Made by a program: the position numbers and the translations under genes. The notes under the pieces are model-generated. The model was not told the origin of the DNA and ran no database searches. It saw only the letters and a list, made by a program, of their open reading frames with translations. DNA of 33,904 nt from Oerskovia douganii (GTDB lineage: Bacteria; Actinomycetota; Actinomycetes; Actinomycetales; Cellulomonadaceae), in the NCBI RefSeq assembly GCF_015142735.1, contig NZ_JACSPN010000030.1, forward strand, positions 1-33,904, given 5' to 3'. This document shows, one piece after another, positions 7,243 to 13,962 of this stretch (position 1 is its first letter; the number at the start of each line of letters is the position of its first letter).

Positions 7243-7680
7243 GTGACGACACATGAGAACCCCCCGGGAGAGCGACTCAGCCGCGCGTTCCAGCACCGGC
7301 TGAACGAGCTGTTCGCGAAGAGGCAGCGCGCCGGACGCGGCGCGACCAACCGCGAGGTCGCGACCTGGATGACCGAGCACGGCTACGCCGTCAAGGAGGC
7401 GTACCTGAGCGCGCTGCGCGGCGGGCACCGCACCTCGCCCTCGCTGCGCATCATCGAAGGCCTCGCCGCGTACTTCGGCGTCGAGCCCAAGGACCTCCTG
7501 GACACGGGCGAGGACCCCAAGAAGGACCTCCGCCTGGCCCTGTCGGACCACGGCGTCGAGGCCTTCGCGATGCGCGCCGAGGGCCTGTCCGCCGAGAACG
7601 TGCGCGCCGTGACCCAGCTCCTCGACCAGATGCGGCGCATGCAGTCCCTGCCCGCCGTCGAGCCGGCCGACGAACCGTGA
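7243..7680 (+). CDS. XRE-family helix-turn-helix regulator
   Basis: A 145-residue cytoplasmic protein. Residues about 12-85 resemble an XRE/Cro-type DNA-binding domain: LSRAFQHRLNELF, NREVATWM, YLSALRGGHRTSPSLRIIEG and LAAYFGVEPKDLL, the last being the typical end helix with a Gly-Val-Pro turn. The C-terminal part (about 100-136) is a single amphipathic helical region, perhaps for dimerisation or recognition by the peptidase. The GTG start is probably leaderless (see promoter at 7207-7236). Its stop overlaps the start of the next gene as GTGA. XRE regulators paired with ImmA/IrrE peptidases are usually repressors cleaved or inactivated by the peptidase; that is inference here. Confidence 0.88.
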   Translation: MTTHENPPGERLSRAFQHRLNELFAKRQRAGRGATNREVATWMTEHGYAVKEAYLSALRGGHRTSPSLRIIEGLAAYFGVEPKDLLDTGEDPKKDLRLALSDHGVEAFAMRAEGLSAENVRAVTQLLDQMRRMQSLPAVEPADEP

Positions 7681-8093
7681 CGGACCATCGCGCGTGGCTC
7701 GCCTCGGCGGGCCTCGACCGCGCGAGCACCATCGACGAGGCCCGCGAGATCGTCGCAGGCCTGCGCGGGCGGCCCGTCGACGTCGTCGACGCCCCGCTCG
7801 GCGAGGGCGTGTCCGGCCTGTGGCTCAGCCGGCCGGACGCCGAGACGATCGTCGTGAGCCCCCAGGCCGCGCTCTCCGCGCACCACCGGCGCCACATCAT
7901 CGCCCACGAGCTCGTCCACATCCTCGACGCGTGCGCCGACCCCTCGGCACCTGCGCCCGGTCCGCAGTGGCGCAACCGCTACGAGGACCCCGTCGAGCAC
8001 CGCGCGGAGCTCCTCGCGAGCGAGCTCATGATGTCGATCGAGGCCACGGGCGGCGTCGGGCACCGGCTCGCCGGGATGGAGCGCTACCGGTGA
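7677..8093 (+). CDS. ImmA/IrrE-type zinc metallopeptidase
   Basis: A 138-residue protein with HHRRHIIAHELVHILD, containing the zinc-binding HELVH motif (77-81) and a likely third ligand in the EHRAELLASEL region (about 108-116). Both features mark the ImmA/IrrE (M78) peptidase family. Such peptidases cleave a partner XRE repressor in phage, ICE and stress systems such as ImmA/ImmR and IrrE/DdrO. It starts with GTG inside the stop codon of the XRE gene and ends overlapping the start of the 7-TM gene, so the three products should be made in fixed ratio. The N-terminal half is variable and may be a sensor. Nothing nearby indicates a prophage or integrative element. Confidence 0.88.
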   Translation: MTDHRAWLASAGLDRASTIDEAREIVAGLRGRPVDVVDAPLGEGVSGLWLSRPDAETIVVSPQAALSAHHRRHIIAHELVHILDACADPSAPAPGPQWRNRYEDPVEHRAELLASELMMSIEATGGVGHRLAGMERYR

Positions 8094-9223
8094 CCGAGAT
8101 CGCCTTCCTCCTGTTCGCCGGGGCCGCGGCCTGGACCGCCGTCCGGCACCGCTCCCACCTCGACGGGGACCGCGCGATCACCTGGGGGCTCGGGCTCGTC
8201 GCGGCCGCCTCGGCGCTGCGGATCGACACGGTCGAGTCCGCGATGCTGACGAGCGCCCCGGCCGGGGTCCACGAGGTCGCCAAGCACGCGCTCCTCGTCG
8301 CGGGCTGCCTGTGCATCGCCGCGTGGGTCCAGGGCACCCAGGGCCGACGCCCCCGACCCCGCCACGTCGTCACGGGCGTCCTGACCATGGTGGGCGTGCT
8401 CGTCGTGGTGTTCGTGCTCAACGGCCCCTGGGAGCGCCGCGACCTCGACTTCCAGACCGCGGGCAAGCCCTGGATGGCCCTGTACTGGGCCGCCTACTAC
8501 GGCGCGTTCCTCTGGGCGACGGCGACGTTCGGCGTCTCGACCCTGCGGGCCCGCGGCGAGCGGCCTCGCGGCGGGCGGTGGGGCATGGACCTGGCCGCGG
8601 CCGGGGCGTTCGTCGGCGTCCTGTGGGCGCTGTGCAGCGTCGTCAACGTGATCATGCTGGAGCCGGGCGCCGCCGAGCCGTACCGCTTCCTCGGGATCCG
8701 CACCCGGTACCTCATCGCCGCGGCGAGCCTGCTGCTCACGGTCGGGATCATGGGGCACCTGCTCACCGCGGCCCGCACCCGCCGGAGCCGACGAGCGGAC
8801 CTGGACGCCCTGCACGCCCACCTCGTCGACACCGTCGCGGAGTCCCGTCTGCCCGCCGTCCGGCCCGAGGTCGCGGAGTACCACCGCACGATCGAGATCA
8901 TGGACGCCCTGGCGGCGCTCGCCCACTACTCCGAGCCGCAGGACGCGGACCGCGTCCGCCGCACCGTCGGCGAGGCGCCCGAGCACGTCCTGCGCGCCCT
9001 GCAGATCGACCTCGCCGCGACCCGGCGCGGGATGGACGACCGGCCGCCGACCCCGGCCGACTGGGGTGCATGGGTCAGCGACGACGAGTCCCTGCGCCAC
9101 CTGGGTCGCGCGTTCCGCGAGCAGACCCCGTCGCGGCGCGCGGACGTCCTGGTGGCAGTCCTCGGCCACGACGGCAGCGGCGACGCCCACGGCCGACCGG
9201 GCGCACCGGCCGACCACCCCTGA
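8090..9223 (+). CDS. Seven-helix membrane protein with cytoplasmic C-terminal domain (MAB_1171c/DUF6545-like)
   Basis: A 377-residue protein starting with GTG in a four-base overlap with the peptidase gene. Hydrophobic segments lie at about 2-18, 30-45, 62-82, 92-111, 128-149, 165-190 and 206-227, followed by a roughly 150-residue soluble domain containing EYHRTIEIMDALAAL (263-277). This matches the actinobacterial MAB_1171c-type putative transporters with a DUF6545-like tail, which I recall next to XRE and ImmA/IrrE genes. No function is established for the family, and the 'transporter' name is weak. The layout (7 helices plus cytoplasmic output domain beside a peptidase and repressor) would also fit a membrane sensor. 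The last 20 residues are Gly/Pro-rich and probably disordered. Confidence 0.78.
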   Translation: MTEIAFLLFAGAAAWTAVRHRSHLDGDRAITWGLGLVAAASALRIDTVESAMLTSAPAGVHEVAKHALLVAGCLCIAAWVQGTQGRRPRPRHVVTGVLTMVGVLVVVFVLNGPWERRDLDFQTAGKPWMALYWAAYYGAFLWATATFGVSTLRARGERPRGGRWGMDLAAAGAFVGVLWALCSVVNVIMLEPGAAEPYRFLGIRTRYLIAAASLLLTVGIMGHLLTAARTRRSRRADLDALHAHLVDTVAESRLPAVRPEVAEYHRTIEIMDALAALAHYSEPQDADRVRRTVGEAPEHVLRALQIDLAATRRGMDDRPPTPADWGAWVSDDESLRHLGRAFREQTPSRRADVLVAVLGHDGSGDAHGRPGAPADHP

Positions 9224-9273
9224 CACGCGCCGACGACGCCCGCCCGTACACCCCCCGCCGCACCCGGAGAGCC

Positions 9274-9921
9274 ATGTCCCACCCTGCCCCCGCCGCGCCG
9301 CCCACCCCTCCCGCGCCGGCCGCCGGCACGCTCCCCGCCGCCCAGCACCCTCGGTGGGCCGTCGTCGTGACCGAGGTCCTCGCGCCCGGGTACACGGTCG
9401 CCGCGCTCGTCCTCGCGACGGCCCTGTACGCCTCCCCCGGTCTCGCGGGCCTGGGTCACGTGGTGCTCGCCGTGCTCCTGTGCGGCGGGCTGCCGTACCT
9501 GTTCGTGCACGGTCTGGCGCGCCTGCGGGTCCTCGAGTCCCGGCACGTGCGCCCGCGGGCCCAGCGCATGGTCGTCTTCGCGGGGCTCGTCGTCATCGAG
9601 GTCACGGCCATCGTCGTCCTGCACCTCACGGGCGCACCGCCCCTGCTGCCCGCGCTCCTCACGGCGTACCTCGCGGGGGTCGTGGCCCTCGCGCTCGTGA
9701 CCCCCGTCGTCCGGGCGTCGGTCCACACGGGGGTGTTCTCGGTCGCGGCAGGCGTCGCGACGACGCTGTCGTGGTGGCTCGCGGCCGGGCTGCTCGCCGT
9801 GGCCGTGGTCGTGGGTCTGGCCCGGCTCGGCGTGCGCGACCACACCCGCCCCGAGGTCGTCACCGGGCTCGCGCTGGGCGCGGTCGTCGGTGCGGGGGCC
9901 GCCGCGCTGCTCGTGGGCTGA
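9274..9921 (+). CDS. PAP2-like (phosphatidic acid phosphatase superfamily) membrane protein, degenerate
   Basis: A 215-residue protein with a Pro/Ala-rich N-terminus (about 1-25) and five or six membrane helices. The C-terminal pattern ASVHTGVFSVAAG and RLGVRDHTRPEVVTGLALGAVVG resembles the last two motifs of PAP2 phosphatases, normally SGH and SR-x5-H-x3-D. Here SGH reads SVH, and the KX6RP motif is not clear, so it may be catalytically weak or have another role. The ATG at 9274 is preceded by GGAGAG, 50 bases after the 7-TM gene on the same strand, so it may be the fourth gene of that operon. Without comparison to relatives the family call is moderate. Confidence 0.62.
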   Translation: MSHPAPAAPPTPPAPAAGTLPAAQHPRWAVVVTEVLAPGYTVAALVLATALYASPGLAGLGHVVLAVLLCGGLPYLFVHGLARLRVLESRHVRPRAQRMVVFAGLVVIEVTAIVVLHLTGAPPLLPALLTAYLAGVVALALVTPVVRASVHTGVFSVAAGVATTLSWWLAAGLLAVAVVVGLARLGVRDHTRPEVVTGLALGAVVGAGAAALLVG

Positions 9922-9977
9922 CCCGGAGCCGCCACCGTACGCCCGGGCCGGCGGCGCCGTCGGGCCTCCCTGAACCC

Positions 9978-10006
9978 TTGACGACCCGGCTCCCAGGGGT
10001 GATCCT
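9978..10006 (+). promoter_or_regulatory. Candidate promoter before the LysE-type exporter
   Basis: TTGACG (9978-9983, five of six consensus positions) is followed after exactly 17 bases by GATCCT (10001-10006, three of six). The next ATG, at 10013, lies 6 bases beyond, where RNA synthesis would begin. It therefore points to a leaderless small ORF upstream of the exporter. The rest of 9922-10107 holds no other recognisable feature. Confidence 0.5.
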
Positions 10007-10012
10007 CGATCC

Positions 10013-10111
10013 ATGCCGACGACGCCCGCCCCGCACCCGTACGCCGCGACCGTGCGACCTGCGGGCCGACAGCGGGCCCTCCCGACCCGGCGACACCGCC
10101 CGTCCCGATGA
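10013..10111 (+). CDS. Possible 32-residue leader peptide upstream of the exporter
   Basis: A small open frame begins at the ATG predicted to be at the transcription start and ends in TGA overlapping the exporter start as ATGA. The peptide has 7 Arg and 7 Pro among 32 residues, with Arg concentrated in its second half. The exporter itself has no visible ribosome binding site, so its translation could depend on ribosomes finishing this peptide. That would allow control by arginine or prolyl-tRNA supply. Open frames of this length arise easily in high-GC DNA, so this is a hypothesis. Confidence 0.35.
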   Translation: MPTTPAPHPYAATVRPAGRQRALPTRRHRPSR

Positions 10112-10737
10112 CGGCCGCACTCGTCGCGGGACTCGTCGCCGGGTACGCGATCGCGATCCCCGTGGGCGCCATCGCGGTCTACCTCGTGACGCTCACGGCG
10201 CGCACGCGCTTCACCGTGGGCGCCGCCGCAGGCCTGGGGACCGCGACTGCCGACGGCATCTACGCCACGATCGCCGTGGTCGCGGGCGCGGTCGTCGCCC
10301 CGCTCGTCGCGACGGTCCGCACGCCGCTCACGTGGGCGTCGGTCGCGGTCCTCGCGTTCCTCGCCTGGCGCACGTTCCGCCCCGCGCTCCAGCGCGTCCT
10401 GCCCGACGGCGCCACACCCCGCCCCGCGACGAGCGACACCACTCCCGTGCGCGCCTACGCGACGCTCCTCGGGCTGACCCTGGTCAACCCCGCGACCGTC
10501 GTCTACTTCGCGGTGCTCGTCGCGGGCGGGGCGCTGAGCCCCGACGCGACCGGGCCCGAGCGGGCCGTGTTCGTCGCTGCGGCGTTCCTCGCGTCCGCGA
10601 GCTGGCAGATGGTCGTCGCGGGAGGCGGCGCGGTGCTCGGGCGCGCGCTGACCAACGACACCGGCCAGCGCGTGACCGCGGCCGTCGGCGGACTCGTGAT
10701 CCTGGGCCTCGCGGTGCACCTGGCGATCGGGGCCTGA
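10108..10737 (+). CDS. LysE family amino-acid exporter
   Basis: A 209-residue inner-membrane protein with six hydrophobic segments. It has the family hallmarks: an N-terminal helix with IAIPVGAIAVYLVTLTARTR, then FTVGAAAGLGTATADGIYATI, and LLGLTLVNPATVVYFAVL in the second half. LysE/RhtB proteins export amino acids such as lysine, arginine, homoserine or threonine using the proton gradient. The ATG at 10108 is chosen because the LysE N-terminus aligns there. No Shine-Dalgarno sequence precedes it, and it overlaps the stop of a small Arg-rich ORF. The substrate is unknown; no LysG-type regulator is adjacent. The convergent neighbour is pyk. Confidence 0.88.
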   Translation: MTAALVAGLVAGYAIAIPVGAIAVYLVTLTARTRFTVGAAAGLGTATADGIYATIAVVAGAVVAPLVATVRTPLTWASVAVLAFLAWRTFRPALQRVLPDGATPRPATSDTTPVRAYATLLGLTLVNPATVVYFAVLVAGGALSPDATGPERAVFVAAAFLASASWQMVVAGGGAVLGRALTNDTGQRVTAAVGGLVILGLAVHLAIGA

Positions 10738-10884
10738 CGGCCCGCACGGAGCAGCCGCGCACCCGCCCCCGAGGCGTCACCGCACGGCGACGCGTGCCGG
10801 GTCGTGCCTCACGACCGCCGACCGCAGGACACGGGGCAGCCCGATCCCCGGAGGGCGGGCGCCGCCGTCGGGCAGGAACGACGA

Positions 10885-10931
10885 GGCCCCGGTGGCCGGC
10901 CGCGCGAGGAGCGCGACCGACCACCGGGGCC
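10885..10931. terminator. Bidirectional terminator hairpin between the exporter and pyk
   Basis: GGCCCCGGTGG (10885-10895) pairs perfectly with CCACCGGGGCC (10921-10931), and flanking CGACGA/TCGTCG partly extends the stem. The intervening 25 bases are themselves GC-rich. It lies between convergent genes ending at 10737 and 10954 and can fold on either transcript. There is no T-tract. Confidence 0.7.
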
Positions 10932-10953
10932 GTCGTCGAGGAGTCAGCGCGGA

Positions 10954-12378
10954 TCAGACGTCCGTGCTGTCACCGATCCGGTGCACGAGGATCGAGTTCG
11001 TCGTACCCGGCTGGCCCACGGGCGCACCCGAGACGACGACCACGAGGTCGCCGACCTCGGCGAGACCGTTGGCCTGCAGGGTCGTGTCGACCTGGCTGAC
11101 CATCGCGTCCGTGTTCTGCACCTCGGGGACCTGGTAGGTCTGGGTGCCCCACGAGAGCGACAGGACGTTGCGCACGTGCTCACGCGGCGTGAACGCGAGC
11201 AGCGGGATCGCCGAACGCAGACGCGACATGCGGCGCGCCGAGTCACCCGACTGCGTGAACGTCGCGAGGTACTTCGCGCCGAGGATCTCACCGATCTCCG
11301 CCGCGGCGCGCGTGATGGCGCCACCACGCGTGTGCGGGGTCGAGCCGAGCGGCGCCATGCGCTCGCGGCCGGCCTCCTCGGTCGCCTCGATGATGCGGGC
11401 CATCGTCTCGACCGTGAGGATCGGGAAGTCGCCCACGCTCGTCTCGCCCGAGAGCATGACCGCGTCGGCCCCGTCCAGGACGGCGTTCGCGCAGTCCGAC
11501 GCCTCGGCGCGCGTGGGGCGCGGCGAGTTCGTCATGGACTCCAGGACCTGCGTCGCGACGATGACCGGCTTGGCGTTGCGGCGAGCCATCTCGACGATGC
11601 GCTTCTGCACGAGCGGGACCTGCTCGAGCGGCAGCTCGACCGCGAGGTCACCACGCGCGACCATGACACCGTCGAACGCGTCGACGATCTCGGCGAGGTT
11701 CTCGACAGCCTGCGGCTTCTCGATCTTCGCGATGACGGGGACCGTGCGGCCCTCCTCGTCCATGATCGCCTTGACGTCGTCGAAGTCCGCAGCCGAACGC
11801 ACGAACGACAGCGCGATGAGGTCCGCACCCAGGCGAAGAGCCCAGCGCAGGTCGTCGCGGTCCTTCTCGGACAGCGCCGGCACGGAGACCGCGACGCCCG
11901 GGAGGTTGAGACCCTTGTTGTTCGACACCGGGCCGGCGACCTCGACGCGAGTCACGACGCGCGGGCCCTCGACGGCGGTGACGCGGACGAGCACCTTGCC
12001 GTCGTCGATGAGGATGGGGTCGCCGACGCGAGCGTCGCCCGGCAGGCCCTTGTGCGTCGTGGAGACGAGCTCCTTGGTGCCGACGACGTCCTCGGTCGTG
12101 ATGGTGAACGTGTCACCCTCGTTGAGCCAGTGCTTCTCGTCGCCGCCGAAGCGGCCCAGGCGGATCTTCGGCCCCTGGAGGTCGACGAGCACCGCGACCG
12201 AACGGCCCGACGCCTCGGCTGCCTCGCGCACGCCGTGGTAGACGGCTGCGTGCTCCTCGGCGCTGCCGTGGCTGCGGTTGATCCGCGCCACGTCCATCCC
12301 GGCGTCGACGAGCGCCCGGAGCTGCTCCTTCGACTCGGTCGCGGGTCCGATGGTGCAAACGATCTTTGCTCTGCGCAT
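10954..12378 (-). CDS. pyk: Pyruvate kinase
   Basis: A 474-residue glycolytic enzyme converting phosphoenolpyruvate and ADP to pyruvate and ATP. Family motifs include MRRAKIVCTIGPAT at the N-terminus, INRSHG around the substrate Arg/Asn (31-38), DLQGPKIR, the catalytic signature IAKIEKPQAVENLAEI, VMVARGDLAVELP, and KPVIVATQVLESM. The C-terminal regulatory domain contains TQSGDSARRMSR and LSWGTQTY. The length is typical for the actinobacterial single-domain-set enzyme without the extra PEP-utiliser domain. The ATG at 12378 is preceded by GGAG; the frame extends to 12453 but those residues are not pyruvate-kinase-like. It lies downstream of gltD on the same strand, separated by several hairpins, and probably has its own promoter. 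Confidence 0.97.
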   Translation of the reverse strand: MRRAKIVCTIGPATESKEQLRALVDAGMDVARINRSHGSAEEHAAVYHGVREAAEASGRSVAVLVDLQGPKIRLGRFGGDEKHWLNEGDTFTITTEDVVGTKELVSTTHKGLPGDARVGDPILIDDGKVLVRVTAVEGPRVVTRVEVAGPVSNNKGLNLPGVAVSVPALSEKDRDDLRWALRLGADLIALSFVRSAADFDDVKAIMDEEGRTVPVIAKIEKPQAVENLAEIVDAFDGVMVARGDLAVELPLEQVPLVQKRIVEMARRNAKPVIVATQVLESMTNSPRPTRAEASDCANAVLDGADAVMLSGETSVGDFPILTVETMARIIEATEEAGRERMAPLGSTPHTRGGAITRAAAEIGEILGAKYLATFTQSGDSARRMSRLRSAIPLLAFTPREHVRNVLSLSWGTQTYQVPEVQNTDAMVSQVDTTLQANGLAEVGDLVVVVSGAPVGQPGTTNSILVHRIGDSTDV

Positions 12379-12452
12379 TTCTCCAGCCTCGTTGTTCCTT
12401 CGTGTCCGGCGGAACCGGACCGCTTCGGGCCCCTGCCTGGGCCCCGTCTCCA

Positions 12453-12478
12453 CCCCGACGTCCTGACGGACGCCGGGG
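12453..12478 (-). terminator. Hairpin between gltD and pyk
   Basis: CCCCGACGTCC and GGACGCCGGGG pair with a single mismatch around TGAC, 18 bases past the gltD stop on the minus strand. Two further small inverted repeats (GTCCGG/CCGGAC at 12404-12420 and GGGCCC/GGGCCC at 12427-12444) follow before pyk. The first is a likely terminator for gltBD; the others may structure the pyk leader. Confidence 0.55.
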
Positions 12479-12495
12479 CGCGTCTCACTGTCCTG

Positions 12496-13962
12496 TCATG
12501 CTCTCAGCGACACGGTCGACGCGCGCACCGGAGCGGGCAGCTCGCTGCTGCCCTGCAGGTACGCGTCGACCGACGCCGCCGCGGCACGTCCCTCGGCGAT
12601 CGCCCACACGATGAGCGACTGACCGCGACCCGCGTCGCCCGCGACGAAGACACCCGGCGTGGTGGCCGCGAAGTCGTCGCCGCGCGCCACGAGCCCGCGC
12701 GTCGTCAGCCCGATGTCGGACTGGGCCGAGAGCGTGTCCGTCTCCGGTCCCGTGAAGCCCATGGCCACGAGGACGAGATCGGCAGGGATCTCGCGCTCGG
12801 TGCCGGGCTTGGGGACCCGTCGCCCGTCGGGGAGGTACTCGGTCTCCGCGACGACGAGCGCCCGCACGCGGCCGTCCTCGCCCGCGAGGAACTCGACGGT
12901 CGAGGCCAGGTACGCCCGCTCACCGCCCTCCTCGTGCGAGGACGAGACCTCGAAGAGGATCGGGTCGGTCGGCCAGGGCTGGCTCGCGGCACGCTCGCGC
13001 GGCGGCTGCTTGCCGATCGCGAGGGTCGTGACGCTCCTCGCGCCCTGACGCAGCGACGTGCCCAGGCAGTCGGAACCGGTGTCGCCGCCACCGATGATGA
13101 TGACGTCCTTGCCCGTCGCGACGATCTGGTCCTCGACCGTGCCGCCCGCGACGACCGTGTTGGCCTGGTGCAGGAACTCCATGGCGAAGTGGACACCGTC
13201 CAGGTCGTTGCCCGGCACCTGCAGCGCGCGCGGGATCGTGGCCCCGGTCGCGAGGACGACGGCGTCGAACCGACGACGCAGCTCGTCCCAGGTGATGTCC
13301 GTACCGATCTCCACGCCCGGGCGGAAGCGCGTGCCCTCGGCCTCCATCTGCGCGAGGCGACGGTCGATGTGCATCTTCTCGAGCTTGAAGTCCGGGATGC
13401 CGAACCGCAGCAGGCCGCCGATCGCGGCGTCGCGCTCGTAGACGACGACCGTGTGGCCGGCCCGCGTGAGCTGCTGCGCCGCCGCGAGCCCGGCAGGGCC
13501 CGAGCCGACGACCGCCACGGTCGAGCCCGTGAGGCGCTGCGGCACGTGCGGCGTGACGAGCCCGCGCTCGAACGCCTCGTCGATGATCGAGACCTCGACG
13601 TTCTTGATCGTCACGGCCGGCTGGTTGATGCCCAGCACGCAGCTCGACTCGCACGGGGCCGGGCACACGCGCCCCGTGAACTCCGGGAAGTTGTTCGTCT
13701 CGTGCAGCCGCTCGCTGGCCTCCGCCCACTGGTCGCGCCACACCAGGTCGTTCCACTCGGGGATGAGGTTCCCGAGCGGGCAGCCCTGGTGGCAGAACGG
13801 GATGCCGCAGTCCATGCAGCGCCCCGCCTGCTCCTTGAGGAACGGCTGCCCCTCGACCAGGTGCTCGTGCACGTCGCGCCAGTCCCGCAGACGGACCTCG
13901 ACCGGGCGGTTGGGCGGGAGCTCACGCTCCCGCACCTTCAGGAATCCGCGGGGATCAGCCAC
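12496..13962 (-). CDS. gltD: Glutamate synthase [NADPH] small subunit
   Basis: A 488-residue FAD/iron-sulfur protein that passes electrons from NADPH to the large subunit for glutamate synthesis from glutamine and 2-oxoglutarate. The N-terminal ferredoxin-like region has two cysteine clusters, C49/C52/C57/C61 ([13 protein letters not shown]) and C100/C104/C108. The FAD site is [15 protein letters not shown] (about 151-165) and the NADPH site [13 protein letters not shown] (about 284-296). The family C-terminus [19 protein letters not shown] is present. The GTG at 13962 overlaps the end of gltB by 8 bases and is preceded by GGAGGTG inside gltB, indicating coupled translation. Length is normal for the family. 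Confidence 0.97.
   Translation of the reverse strand: MADPRGFLKVRERELPPNRPVEVRLRDWRDVHEHLVEGQPFLKEQAGRCMDCGIPFCHQGCPLGNLIPEWNDLVWRDQWAEASERLHETNNFPEFTGRVCPAPCESSCVLGINQPAVTIKNVEVSIIDEAFERGLVTPHVPQRLTGSTVAVVGSGPAGLAAAQQLTRAGHTVVVYERDAAIGGLLRFGIPDFKLEKMHIDRRLAQMEAEGTRFRPGVEIGTDITWDELRRRFDAVVLATGATIPRALQVPGNDLDGVHFAMEFLHQANTVVAGGTVEDQIVATGKDVIIIGGGDTGSDCLGTSLRQGARSVTTLAIGKQPPRERAASQPWPTDPILFEVSSSHEEGGERAYLASTVEFLAGEDGRVRALVVAETEYLPDGRRVPKPGTEREIPADLVLVAMGFTGPETDTLSAQSDIGLTTRGLVARGDDFAATTPGVFVAGDAGRGQSLIVWAIAEGRAAAASVDAYLQGSSELPAPVRASTVSLRA

Noticed and set aside
6990-7256. Possible small gene beginning at the ATG at 6990
   Set aside because: The frame overlaps palindromes and direct repeats, has no ribosome site, and its product is His/Arg/Pro-rich without recognisable features.
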